DNA of 64,000 bases. It comes from Humulus lupulus (lineage: Eukaryota > Streptophyta > Magnoliopsida > Rosales > Cannabaceae). The position numbers and the translations under genes were made by a program. The notes under the pieces were generated by a model. That model had not been told where the DNA came from and did not search any database. It saw only the letters and a list, made by a program, of their open reading frames with translations. The stretch covers positions 146,564,397 to 146,628,396 of the forward strand of contig NC_084800.1 of assembly GCF_963169125.1 (NCBI RefSeq). The letters run 5' to 3'. Of this stretch, positions 31,723 to 43,810 are shown piece after piece (positions within the stretch are counted from its first letter, which is position 1; each line of letters opens with the position of its first letter).

Positions 31723-34700
31723 ACTTTGTATCAGAGTGTGCCAAGGTTTATGGTTCGTGGAGATTGACCAAACATGTACACTCGCTGCCAGAGACAAGCT
31801 CGACTCAGGGTTGGTATTAAATGCAATATTTGTGTAACTGCTTATGTGAGTTGCCTTAGAATAGGGAGCATGATGAATATGTATGTGAATTATGGGAATG
31901 AGGTTTGATGATTTATGCTTGAGCATTACGGTTTTGTATTGCAGTACGTGTGTTGTATGGCTATTGTGTTAATTGGCCTTGCTATGGTTTATCATTGTAC
32001 CAGAGTATCAGGGCTAGAAGGCCAGCTTGGTGGCTGCAGATAGATTTGGAAGTTTTGTATCCAAGGTTGTCAATTGGATCAGGCAATGTGGATGATGGTA
32101 GTTGAGGCCAGAATCATCTGCCAGCCCTGGGATTGGCGGCAGGTGTTTGCTAACATACATACAGGATTGTAAGGGCAAGAGGAAAAGATTAGGTGATTGA
32201 GACAGTGGGTTCCGTCGGGGAACATTGCCTTGTGAGGGTTGGCAATAATGGCACCCGTTATGACTTAACCTAATGGTGGAAATAGATGGGAATTACTACA
32301 TGAAAGGTTGTTAGAAGGGTTAACCTTTAGTCTCTGAGGGAGGCTTAGATCCGTTTAAAGTTGAATAATGGATGACCATGGTTAGCCCCGTCTTTAGCTA
32401 TATAGGAGTGAAAGGCAATGATGTGGTGGCTTGTGCCACGTACGTGTTGCGGGAGGATGCCCAAATGTGGTGGGAAGTTATATCCCAGACTTGGAATATT
32501 GTCATGGTGGGTTGGAAGGAAATTCAGACAATGGTTCAACGAGAGGCATTACAGTGATGCAGTTTGAGTAGCAAGGATCGATAATTTTATGAGCTTGGTT
32601 CAGGGTATGACAGTGACAAGGTATGTTAGTAAGCTTTGTAGATCGATCAAATACGTGTTTTGTTTGGTACCAATGGATGTGATCCGAAAAGAGCGATCCA
32701 CTTGAGGATTGAACCCTGGGATGGCCAGTGTGTTAGGATCACTCTATTGTAGGAGATTGTTACCTACGCTTGGGCAGTAAGGAGGGCCCTTGTTATAAAG
32801 GATGCAGGAGTCAGGACATGAAGTAACAGTGCCGATGGGCAGAAAGCTCGGCCAAAGGTATCCTCATTTGCGGGAGCAGGTAGAGGCAGAGGCCCAGTAG
32901 CCAGGAAAGAAAGACCTTCGATGGTTCTATTACTTCTGGTCCTAACAGAAGAGTTCATAGTGTTCAGGATGGTTGTTAGGATGACAATGAGGTGTGGAGG
33001 GGTTACATGGTATACGCTGGGCGCAGGAGAGATCACGTGAGTGAGTGTTGAGTGCCGGCAAGTTATTAGTAAGGAATCGTAGGGCTCATCAAGGAGAGTT
33101 GCCCGAAGACATAGACAGAAGAACTAAAGAGTATAGAAAACTCTACTCAAGCTCGAATGAACGTTTTGATATGGTTAGAGTCCGAGGTTGGTCTTCGGAG
33201 GCGACTTGTTGGCTTTCTAGTTCTTGTTTCTGTTTTGAATTGAATTGATTAAGTTGGTTTTATGAGGTATATGAGATGATCTTGAATGTGGATTTTTTGG
33301 TTAAATAAGGGTCAACCATGGATTGAAGAAGAAGATGGTGACTTCTGAGGTTAAAAGGAAAGGACCTAGTTCTAGTTGTTGGGTGCCTAGTTGTTGAGGA
33401 AGATACCACTGAGGTTATATCAGATAGACCAGATGAATACCAGATCAACGGATAAGGTTTCAGATGGGTTCATGAGGATTTGGTGGGATAATTGTCGCAT
33501 TTAGGGAAAAGAGCGTGTAACGAAATTAAGGCAGAGATAGAAGCAGTATCTGAGACATTATGAAGTATACCACTAGCTCAGTTGAAAGAATTAAGGTTTA
33601 GTTGAAGAAGTGTTTGACTTGAGGGTTGATCAGACGGACCATCTTATTATGGGACGCGTCAATACGATTTGACAAGAAAAGGGCCAAGTCTACAAGGATA
33701 GGATAATGTTTTCAAGAATTACCTAGTTAAGGATCAAGGCAAGAGGCATTTCAAGAATTTCCTCTTGCACTAAGTAGGGTATGATGGAGTCTTGGTAAAG
33801 GCTTTTAAATTGACCAATGCATCAGCGACTCAGGTAAGTTTGTTAAGCATAGAGTACAAAGATAATGTTGATAAGTCATATTCAGATTGATCAAGGATGT
33901 TTCAGACTACTCCCAGCTAGAAGCAGAACACGAATAACACCTTTATTGATAGTACCAAGGTTAAGGAAACAATGTTACAGGTAAGGTTCCAAGAGGGACA
34001 AGTTCTGATTTCTCCAGAAGATGTTCAGGGTCATGTTATGGGAGGTAATGAGATCATGTATAATGTAATTAAGATGGAAACCTTAAGAGAATTACTAAAG
34101 GAATGCCTTAGGGGCGAAGAGCATAGTGAAACCAGAGGGACACATCTACTACTGTATGAGGCATGTTTGAGGACATCCATACTTTGACTAAGGTAACATG
34201 AGAACATAAAGTTGATCTGAATGGATGTTTGCGTACCGAATTTTTAGAAGTTGGTATAAAGATTGATTCACATATCACAATATTAACGTTTGTATGTATG
34301 GACTGGTACAGGAGAATGATGCAAGAGACATTGTCCTTGCTTAGAGTGTGGAGTTCCGGTGCAGTATGTTATGAGTTAAGGGGCGTCGTGTGTAACTGAA
34401 AGAGTGATCATTGGCACCTCATAGTGGATGGAAAGCTGATAGTCACGCTGGTTAACCATGGTTAGAATGAAGTAATGACTGAGTTTGATTTGGAACTAGC
34501 AGTTGATAGTTGGTAAATATATTCCTATGAATGAATAGTGAAACGCAGGAAGAGGATCTTGTAGAAAATGTTAAGAATCCTAATACTTTGGAATAGATGA
34601 GTTAAACTATGCAGATCAGATGAGTGATCCGAAGGATATTGGCATTGAGGGTAAGATGCGGGATGAACCTTAAGTCACCCCTTACAGTTATTACATCCAG

Positions 34701-35722
34701 GAAATTGAATGGATGTTGAAACTACACTTTGTATATCGAGAGGCGCATGGCCTAATCGTTTAGTAAATAAGTGGTAATAATCAGAGACCAGAAGGGCTAT
34801 TAGGATTCTAGTTTATCCTGGAGTTGGTATAAAAGGATATGATTATGAACCCTAGGGGTGGACCACCTTGGGTCACAGATGAGGTAAGTAAATACGAAAG
34901 TTGTGGTTTGACCTATTTGGTTGACACACCATGGTTGGTGTGAGTGGGGTATCAAAAGAGAGAATGGGTACGAGAGGAGACCGTACGTCTCCATTGGGCA
35001 CCAAGGGTGATAGTGTTAGATTGGAACCCATGAACTTCCAGGTTATGGAAAAAAAAAAGGGTCGTAGAGTGACTCGGAGTAGAATATTGTGAGACAGGGA
35101 GCGAGAAGTGCTTACTTCAGAAAGTGAACTTAGGGACAGGAAGTACCCTACATCAGAAATGGCTCAAGGACCAGTGAAATTATTAAGAAACGTTAAGGTC
35201 AGGAGTGTCTACATTATTACAAGGACATGAGAATTTGCAAGTCTAGATATGGGAACGTGGATTTTCGGGATTGTGAACTTTGTGTCCTTTGTGTGTTATG
35301 GACTAACAAGAGTACAATGGTTCAGGAAAGAAAAGAGGAGTTTGACTCTAGATTTGACTTATGTTTGAGAGATCCTAATAGGGATTAGGCCAGGGGCCTA
35401 TAGTTTGGCCTTACCCCAGTGGAGGTAGAGGCTTACAAAATGTTACTGGTGCCATGTTAAAGAAAGGGGTGACAAGTACAACCCCTGATTGGGTAAGGAG
35501 ACCCTGGAAACTTAGTGGAAGTTACTATGTAAGGAAAAGCCAGTGAAATTCTTAATAAAAGAAAGAAAGTCTTACAGATTAAGACTAATGTTCTTGTGAG
35601 AATGTTGCAAGTAGTGACCAAGTAAAAGATCTGAATCTGGGATTGTAGTCAGGTTTGTGGGATTAGTGTTCCGAGGTATGTGAATAATTTCGAGGACGAA
35701 ATTCTAATAAGGAGGGGATAGT
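31723..35722 (+). pseudogene. Element A gag-pol, very degenerate
   Basis: Only scattered homology to B, C and D remains. It includes gag 'DVVACATYVLREDAQMWWEV' (about 32420-32485, preceded by 'LDPFKVE-stop-WMTMV'), a protease trace at 33270-33330 matching '[18 protein letters not shown]' with several changes, an RT finger trace near 33575-33620 ('AQLKELR'), and an RT palm trace near 33810-33830 ('LTNASAT'). No integrase motif could be read. The interior is 4.0 kb against about 4.95 kb in B. It ends in 'ttcgaggacgaaattc' and a purine tract, the conserved 3' end of this family. Confidence 0.75.
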
Positions 35723-37660
35723 TGTAGCGTCCCAAATTCGCTAATAAAGCTTAGGGCCTTTATTAGCATGTCGGGAGGGCAATAATTGATTTAATTATGA
35801 TAATATATGAATTATGTGGTAATGTGATTAGACATGCATGATTGTGTGTATTAAATATGCATGTGGGCACATTTCTGTGATTTGGGGCGTGTTTATAATT
35901 TTGATCTGTTGAGGGCATAAATGTAAATATCGCATGTGTTGTGAGTGAGACCCCAGTGTTATGCGGATATATTAGAGATGTGTGATCCGAGACGACTCTA
36001 GGGAGCAGATTAGCGGAATAGTCACAAGAGGGTCAAATACCCAGTTTGGGAGGAGCCCAGAGGTATTTTGGGTATGTTATATGTGTTTGGGGATGACTGA
36101 GTAATGGGTAGTAGTCTAGTAATGGTTTGTACATGTTGGGATTAAATGGGAATTTATTAGGAACACTCGAGGAACTATCGGGATGTGGCAAATGACAATT
36201 TAACCCTTGGGGCTGTTAAAAGATAGGGTTATGTCTAGAGGGAATTTTGGACTTTTCACTTGGGGATATGTTTGGATGGCCTTAGATAGTAGAACCCACC
36301 AGAAGTAGAAGGAACTCTCTCCCTCTCTCCCTACACGTTTTCCTTCCTTTCTATTTTGTGTTCTTCGAGCTAAGGGGGGATTCTTTGAGGAACTAGCTAA
36401 GAATTGAAGGTGTGGAAGCTTGGAGACTGAGGAATCAAGCTAGGATTACCTGAGGATTGCTTCAGGGTTATCATTTGCAGAAGGGGTAAGTGAATTCTTA
36501 TGCTTCTTTGTTGAATTATGAGTTTGATATTGATGTTCTTGAGTTTCAAACTCAAGGTTTGAATTTTGGGCTGTGATGGAGTTGTGGTTTAGCTATTACT
36601 GTGGTGGTGATGTTTAAGGTACTTGGGAATACTTGAGAGACTTTGTTATGGTTGTAGTTCATGTCTAGGGTGGAATTTTGGTGAATTGAGTTCAGGAAAA
36701 ACGTGGAAAATGGTGGGATTTCTTAGTTTCAGGCTTGAGCCGCGGCCTGTTCTTCAGGCGCCACGACCCGTGTGTTCGAAGCGGCTGGAAAGCCTCTGTC
36801 TTCTAGGCGCGTTGTGGCCCAAGGATGGGTATGCTGCGACCCGTGTGTCTCATCAAGGATGCTTTATGCCTTTGACTTGGGGCGCGCTGCGGCCCTTAAG
36901 GGGCTGGGCTGCGGCCCAAGCTCTCAATGTTGGCCATTTGAGAGTTTTAGGTAGGAACTCAAACGTTAAGGCTCGGGAAGGATTTTACTACCTGGTTTGG
37001 TAGAATCCAAGGTCCCAGAGGCTAGTATGTAATTCCAAAGGCTTTTAATTGATTTAGATCACAATGGATATTTATTAATACGTTGTGACTAGGTCTTACT
37101 GCTCACACCCGGGATTAGGATCGTGCTTGGGATTGCTTTGGATTTTCTGCTCGGGACACAGGTAAGAGAACTATTTGTACCCATAGAGCTATGTGGTGTG
37201 TTGTACTGTATGTATTGTTTATGTTTTTTATGTCATATACTGTGCTTGAAGTTCTCCTGCTGGGCCTCGGCTCATGGGTGCTCTGGGGTGCAGGTATGAG
37301 CAAGGAAGCTGAATCTTACAACCATGAGTTGGAGGGCATGGAGTGGTGTGTACATGTTTGGCCTACTTGGCCACCACAGCTGGAGTTATTTTAAGGAACA
37401 CGTGGTAAACGTTCGGTTTTGTCGCTTAGTTCAATTGTACTATACCTTTGGATTGTAAATGTATTTCAAAATAGTGTTTTGGGATCCCAATGTAATATTT
37501 TTATAAATTTCAATGAAAGACCAACTTTTATACTTAGTGTTTATTAAATGAGTCCTTATTTTTATCCAAACACACTTTTTAATTCTTAAACCTTGATTAG
37601 CGAGCTAATGGCACATTTATAAATCACTTGGTAACAGCAATAAGAAAGTAGGGTGTTACA
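35723..37660 (+). repeat. 3' LTR of A (internally deleted)
   Basis: TGTAGCGTCC to GGGTGTTACA, 1938 bp. Compared with the 5' copy it lacks about 580 bp including the whole minisatellite; the junction is at about 37232-37240. The GC-rich block is at about 36735-36925. Confidence 0.9.
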
Positions 37661-38226
37661 CCAGCCATTCATGATATTGAATCTCCAAAACAAAAGTCAC
37701 TGACCTCATTATATTAAGAGACCTGAACAAATGAATCAAAAGATCCAATAAACACAAACAAGAATTCATGATCACTCGAGATTTAGACTGATCTACAAAT
37801 GTTCATCTATTATGATAATAATTAAATCTTTATGGCAAGCGGTAAGTTTATAAAGATTGTTAATTCATATCGGTCTTGTCATATATAATCTCTATTGTAT
37901 ACAACACATTTACCAAGATATCTATCCACATCAGTAATCCGAATCTAGATTACTCGCATCCCGTATGCTTAGTAAACCGTACTAGTAACCATTCATTAAA
38001 GATTCCATACTTTAATATGTTACTTACTATTTTATTCATTGTTTTTATGATCTTAATTCTCTCGTACTAATACAAGATCATATCCTCATAAATGAATATA
38101 GAAGTTTATTATATTAATAGAAATTATTCAAGCAATAATTATAACATTCAAATATAATAAAATTGTTCTTTTATTTAAATAAATTTAATGTCTTTTTACA
38201 TGCTTATAGGGCATAAACCTTAAGGG
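37661..38226 (-). repeat. 5' LTR of copia2, right part
   Basis: It starts with CCAGC, the right target duplication of A, and continues the sequence that stops at 19507. It aligns with 12276-12827 of the 3' LTR and ends GGCATAAACCTTAAGG, where CA has been lost. Confidence 0.85.
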
Positions 38227-39411
38227 TATCCACTACTAAGACCTCCTAGCTTCCATACAAAGACCAAAAGATAGGAATTTAAACATTAATTTTATTAATT
38301 GTTATTAATTGATTAGGCCCATTATAATAATGCAAAGCAAATGGGTCTTCACAAGTGAAATCACCCACACGAGAGAAATTTAAACTTAACATTTTCTAAT
38401 GGACTCAAATAAAACCTATTAGATTGTGAGTGTTTTATTTTGCAAAAATACCATATATTACCAAAATATTTGGGCAACCACTATATGCATCTAAGGTCAA
38501 TTGCAAAAATACCATAATATAATGATGCATGATATGCTAATAGTTGGATGAGCTTAATATGTTACTGTATATGAGCATGTATTATTAATTTATGCAAATA
38601 TACCTTAATAGTAAATCATTTTACAAAAATACCATAATTAATTAACATAAAATTCATCAAACAAAAATCAATATAATTTATTTAACAATTTGCGAAATAT
38701 TAAATTAATTAAAATTAAATTTATCAAAAAAATTCAATTATAAATAATTAATTTAAACTAGGTTGTTAAGTTGTTAGAAATGACAAGATATTTTAAAAAA
38801 TATATTTTAAACTATTAAAATATAAAAAATATCTGATAACAAATTCCGAAAATATCTTAAAATATGCAAAATTATCAGATAATCAATTTTAAATATCTTA
38901 AATAATAAAATACCTTGAATAATTAGATAAACAATTTTAAAATTTCAATGATAACTAAATAAAAATAATATCTTAAAATATCATGAATTATTAGATAACC
39001 AATCCAAAATTATTTTAACAGTTAAAATATCTAGAATAACCAGATAATCAAATTTAAATATTTTGAATTTAATTTCACAATATGTCCAATTTTAAAAAAT
39101 AACCAAAAGATCAAAATTTAATTTCTTTTTGTGAATAGTGTACCCGTACGGATCCCTACGAACCGAGTCTTCGACAGCTCCTACGCACATGCATGGCATG
39201 CACACCACCCAATCAGTCCAAAATGTTCACTTTTTTTTTTCAATCCCAAAGAAACAAGCCAAAAACAACCAAAGTATTGCTAAATATACATAAAAAACAT
39301 AAACATGCATCAAATAACATGTACCTTACAATTAATACCCTAACATATCAATCAATTTCATACATATTCAATCATGAAAATAAGCTAGCAACTTGTGGCT
39401 TTGAGGCCAGT
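38227..39411 (-). other. Copia1 5' leader, right part, with decayed primer site
   Basis: It begins with GTATC, the right target duplication of copia2. The sequence is AT-rich and non-coding. At 39395-39411 it reads GTGGCTTTGAGGCCAGT, the reverse complement of a primer site with three changes from GTGGCTCTGATACCAGT. This places 39412 onward as the 5' LTR of a minus-strand element. Confidence 0.7.
38833..39055 (+). repeat. AT-rich imperfect tandem repeat
   Basis: AGATAAYCAATTTTAA-like copies begin near 38833, 38877, 38924, 38993 and 39042, separated by AATATCTTAAAATA-like segments. Spacing is 44, 47, 69 and 49 bp, so it is an irregular array with a unit near 47 bp. Confidence 0.55.
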
Positions 39412-40996
39412 TGTTGGAAATACATATTACCAGATCTTGTTTAGTTTCATGTCATTCACATATTATCAAACAAACAAGAAAATTCCTAGAACATACTCCT
39501 ATGAAAATGACATAAATACTGAGTAAAGTTATTAGAAACTTACATTACACAATGGAACTAGAACAACTCCTTCCATCAGGTTCTCTAACAATTGAATCCT
39601 AGTAGTAGGAGGGTATATTCAAGAAACTGAAATCGATCAGCAACACATCCTCACCAAGTCTTTGATCAACTTAGAACTAGTGTGGGCATGTTCTCAACAC
39701 ATATCATAAAGAAAATAGAGAAGAAAAGAAGAGAAGATGGATGACTATGAATTGATGCTTTAGAGAGTTGTTTTCTTAATTAAACTTACCCAAAAGTCAT
39801 TTTAAAAAACCCTAAAGTTAAGTCTCATTTTATAGACTTCCCTAAGGCATTATTTAAATAAATAATCAATTAAAATGATAGGGAAAAATCTCTATAGTGG
39901 TCAAAATTCACTATACACTTTGGGAGTTGGATTTTTGTAATTTAAATTCAAGCCGTTTGGATTTAAATTCAAATCACTTTTTATTTTTACCATAATTAAT
40001 TAGTTAGTTAAAACTTTAAATCCTTATTCAAATTAAATATTTATAATTTGAACATTGATTTAAATTTAATTATTAATTAATTTTTTTTTCCAAATATTCT
40101 CTAAATCACATATCTTTGTAAAAAAAATTTAAAATTGACCTAGTTAACTTTAAAAATCCTAATTAATAATTAAATCAATTAATTGAGACATTCTTGATGA
40201 TTTACTCAAAGGTGATGCAGGCAACATAGATCCATGAAATCAAGCTCCAATAAGTTATTGTGAATATGTTTACCAATAATTTCACTACCTTATTAATTCC
40301 TTGCGACTCCACTATAGACTTAAAATTACTCTTAAATTAATAAAACGTTTTACACCAAATGTACGTTATCCATTATTACAATCATTACCGTCATTCAATT
40401 ATCTATAGATGATCTACTAATGAGACGGGTGTTAATTACCATTTTACATCTCTTTTGTATTTTATCCTTAAATACCACTAAGTTCTTTGTAAGTGATATT
40501 TCTGTAAACTTAATTACAGAAATGAGAACTCTATCATTTAACGCTTGAACTAAGCTATAAGTAAATTATCATTTTGTTTCTTGGATAGAAGCTATAGATT
40601 TCATTTCTATGATAAATATTCCCACTCAATTATACTTCCTAGTCCCTAATATTTGAGTATTAGCTAGTCCGTATCGTAAGCTGGTAACGAAAAAAATCTA
40701 AGGACTTGAATAATATAATAAATAGAATAAGAATCACTCAGAATTGGGATTGAATTTGACCTATGGTAAACTTTATGATATGACTAGATTAGATAATAAC
40801 GATACTTTACTTGTCTGTCTATAATCAATATCGGTCCAGTCCGTTGTAATAAAATACATCCGATCTTATCTATTTGGTCAATGTGCTGGATAGGACATCA
40901 CACCAAATTGTTTAAGTAGATCATATCGTAGATTAACAAGTCAATGTAAATCTGTGCACTAACTTAATCTTAGGACTAATGCTTTAGAACATATAA
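39412..40996 (-). repeat. 5' LTR of copia1, main part
   Basis: It begins TGTTGGAAATACATATTAC next to the primer site and matches 6660-8350. It is interrupted after TATAA (40992-40996) by the solo Cassandra LTR and resumes at 43811. Confidence 0.85.
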
Positions 40997-41039
40997 TGTG
41001 ACAGTCAGAATCCCGTGATCCGTAAGGGGAAAGACCAGG

Positions 41040-43477
41040 TGTAATGCCCCGAATTCTCCGTTGTGTTTAATGGCGTGAACAGTAGGCCGGGAGAGCCATA
41101 CTTGCTTAACTATGTTGCTAATTGATAAAATGCATGTATATGCTGATTATATTATGATATGATGTGAAATGCATGTATGTGAGTCCATATTTCTGATTAC
41201 AGGGGTGTGATGGTAATTTGGCCCGTTGAGGGTAAATTGATTATTTGTACGCATGTTGGTGATATAACTTAAGACCACATTATGATGTGGGTTTGTTCGA
41301 GCCATTTGGCATGAGACGATCAAGGAATGTTAATTGTCGATTTGGTCATAACAGGCTTAAGCTCGGGGCTCGAGGTGAGTCTCGGGGTGTTTTAATGATT
41401 AGAGTGTTACCGGGCATTAAAGGGTAACGGGATGTGAAATATTGGTGTTTGAGAATATTGAGATTAGCGGGAATTGGGAAGCGTTAATTATCATTAACAG
41501 AATAGGTGGAAAGTGCCAAAACTACCCTTGAGTTGGATTTAGAAGCCTTAAATGACCTAGGGGCATTTAGGTCATTTGGCTAGGATATATGTGAGGTTTA
41601 GATGGCTGTAGAAACAGAACCAAAAATAGAGAAAGAGCTTCTCCTTCCCGTACGTTCTTATCCCTCATTTTTCTTCTTTGGAATTTTGAGCTTAAAGGGT
41701 GGAATTAGGCTAGGAGATCAAGGGGCTAAGGTTGTAGACTTGGTTCAGCCATTGAAGAGGGTTTGGTTTTGAATTTGAGGTGAGTTTTATCCATTATTTT
41801 TCTGGTTATGCTCTGTTTTCGTTTTAATATTTCAGCTCTAGATTTTGGTGTGGTAAGTTGGAATCAAGGGGAGTTTATGTGGTGTTTTACTTGGGTTGTG
41901 ATGGGGGAGAGTTATGGGTGATGTTTGGAGGTTTAAATGGGTGTTTGGAAGAGGTTTTGAGTTGGTTTGAAGGGCTGGTTCTAAGGATAAACGCAGGAGG
42001 ATGCTTGCTGGTGCGTGTTGAATTCTGGGCATTTTTGCTTATTGAGCCGCGGCCTGGCATAGGTGAGCCGCGGCCCAAGGTGCCTGTCAGGAGGGTAGCC
42101 GCCTCTGTTTGGAGGCGCGCCGCGGCGCAGCTAGGGAGGACCGCGGCCCAACAGGGCATTTTGGCCAGAAAAGTGTTTTTAAGCATGGGAATTCAAACCT
42201 AAGGCCTCGGGGTTGAACCTACTACCCGGTTGAGTAGTGTTTGATGTCCCGGAGGTTAGGTTTTGGTTTGGGAACCTTTTATTATTCATTTTATTGATGG
42301 AATCCCATATTTGGTTATGACCAGGTAACCGCTAAAGGACCAAAAGGTTGATCGTTCTCAGGGTCATTCTTGCATTATTTCTAGCTCGAACCGGAGGTAA
42401 GAAAACTGCACCCCAAGTGGATATGTGTAAGGCATGTTGATTGTGTAATATGGACATGGAGTAAACGTAGAATGCTTAGCATATGTTGTTCACTTGTGCA
42501 TAGCACTGACTAATTAGTCAGGTTTGGCAAAGGTGCTAGTATCAACTGTGAAGCTGTGACTGACTAGTCAGGTTCGGCAGTGGTACTGGGCACTGGTCAT
42601 GTTGCACTGACTCGTTGGTCAGAATTGGCAAAGGTGTTGGTATCAGCTATGAAGCTGTGACTGATTAGTCAAGTTCGGCAGTGATACTGGACACTGGTCA
42701 CTCAGAATTGGCAAAGGTGTTAGTATCAGTTGTGAAGCTGTGACTGATTAGTCAAGTTCGGCAGTGATACTGGACACTGGTCACTTAGCGCTGACTTATT
42801 AGCCAGAACGGTCTTAGCGTGGTTCACGCAAGCCAACGGAGATTAGATCTAATCGACCATTAGCATTGAATGACTAAAAGAGCATTAATGCCAGACCGAC
42901 CCCGAGGGTCGATGAATGAAATAAGCGTTTGGAGGCTAGTGGCTTACCTAGCATCCACTCTCCCTCTTGAATCATGTGGTGTTCACCTATTTGTTTGGAA
43001 GCTTTATGTTCAGTGTGATTATAATGATAATCATTTGATAATGTTATGAAAAGTATTATGTTTTCTTGCTGGGCTTTGGCTCATGGGTGCTATGTGGTGC
43101 AGGTAAAGGGAAAGAAAAGCTCACCTAGCCTTGAGTGGGGAGCTGATGTGGTGATGTGTACATATGCGGCCGCTTGACCACCACGGCCAAGGAGTTCTCG
43201 GAGGAACTAGGGGGTTTACCCTATTTTTGCCGCTTAGGTCGGCGGGATTGTAAATTTAAACTGTAATGACCATTTTTTACTGAGAACCACTTGTAAATGT
43301 TTTGTTTAGCTCTGCAGAGCAGTTTGTAATAAAAATCTCCATTTCCTTTTTATTGGTTTTATGCCTTAACCTGTTAATTACACTTAGAGCACGTTTTTGA
43401 CCAAAGGACTCAGGTAGTGAGTCAAATTTCTGGTCCACCGTTCACCGTAACTCTTCTGGGGTAGCCAGGGCGTTACA
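41040..43477 (+). repeat. Solo Ty3/gypsy LTR (H) inside solo Cassandra LTR
   Basis: TGTAATGCCC to GGCGTTACA, 2438 bp, with exact 5-bp duplications CCAGG (41035-41039 and 43478-43482). Plus orientation, shown by the 'ttgctgggctttggctcatggg' zone near 43066 and by the end that mirrors A. It holds a GC-rich block at about 42045-42155 with four CCGCGG sites and a tandem repeat at 42506-42812. There is no primer site or coding sequence. Confidence 0.9.
42506..42812 (+). repeat. 92-101-bp tandem repeats with palindromic cores
   Basis: Units start at 42508 (101 bp), 42609 (92 bp) and 42701 (92 bp), with a fourth partial unit from 42793. The first opens with the perfect 16-bp palindrome CTGACTAATTAGTCAG (42506-42521). 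Each unit also contains a second copy of the form TGACTGA(C/T)TAGTCA and a 'TTCGGCAGTG.TACTGG.CACTGGTCA' end. Confidence 0.85.
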
Positions 43478-43619
43478 CCAGGTAAGCTGTGCAATCCCAC
43501 ACCGCCTGGGGAAGGTCAAGTGTGATGATTCTAAGACTGTGTTGGTATGGGACTACACAGTTGAAGAGGGCTTAAATGGATTGATGGGTACTTCCTATAT
43601 CAACAAGATGCATCTTCTT

Positions 43620-43705
43620 TTCGGTAGCTCATCACTTGAGAACTCCAAAGTTAAGCGTGCTTGACCTGGGGTAATCTAGGGATGGGTGACCTCCTGGGAA
43701 GTTTT
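43620..43705 (+). promoter_or_regulatory. 5S rRNA-like domain in solo Cassandra LTR (best preserved)
   Basis: The A-box region AGTTAAGCGTGCTTG (43649-43663) is identical to plant 5S rRNA as I recall it, and the C-box region GATGGGTGACCTCCTGGGAAG (43681-43701) is likewise unchanged. It could in principle still recruit RNA polymerase III. The 5' end of 5S rRNA is not recognisable. Confidence 0.82.
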
Positions 43706-43810
43706 CCTAGGAAGCATGTGAGTGAGGACAAAGCACGCTGAAAAGACTCGTGTTGGTTTGTAGGCCAGTCGTCATTCCAAAAAGCAGCCATAGTGACGTG
43801 GGGCGTCACA

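Larger units (their letters stand above)
19508..37660 (+). mobile_element. Ty3/gypsy element A, nested in copia2 5' LTR
   Basis: Plus strand. The 5' LTR is 19508-21079 plus 30778-31722, the interior 31723-35722, the 3' LTR 35723-37660. Flanks CCAGT (19503-19507) and CCAGC (37661-37665) form a 5-bp duplication with one mismatch, and the copia2 LTR reads through when A is removed. The primer site is TTGTATCAGAG (31727-31737) and the purine tract AAGGAGGGGATAG lies at 35709-35721. Its 5' LTR was later hit by element B. The coding region is far more decayed than in B, C or D. Confidence 0.88.
10840..38226 (-). mobile_element. Ty1/copia element copia2 nested in copia1 leader
   Basis: Minus strand. 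The 3' LTR is 10840-12827, pol and gag 12843-16198, the leader 16199-18589 (split by a Cassandra element), and the partial 5' LTR 18590-19507 plus 37661-38226 (split by gypsy A). Flanking GTACC (10835-10839) and GTATC (38227-38231) form a 5-bp duplication with one mismatch. Domain order gag, protease, integrase, RT, RNase H is complete, but all domains carry stops or lost catalytic residues. The primer site and the first roughly 490 bp of the 5' LTR are missing. Confidence 0.85.
40997..43810 (+). mobile_element. Solo Cassandra LTR, split by solo gypsy LTR H
   Basis: The left part, 40997-41039, starts TGTGACAGTCAGAATCCCG; the right part, 43478-43810, ends GGGGCGTCACA. Without H it is about 371 bp, close to the 374-bp LTRs at 16529-17344. 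The duplication TATAA (40992-40996 and 43811-43815) is exact, and the copia1 LTR reads through when it is removed. It is therefore a true solo LTR formed by recombination between the two LTRs of an element. Confidence 0.9.

Noticed and set aside
42506..42812. CRISPR-like repeat array
   Set aside because: Units are directly adjacent without unique spacers, and the context is a plant LTR.
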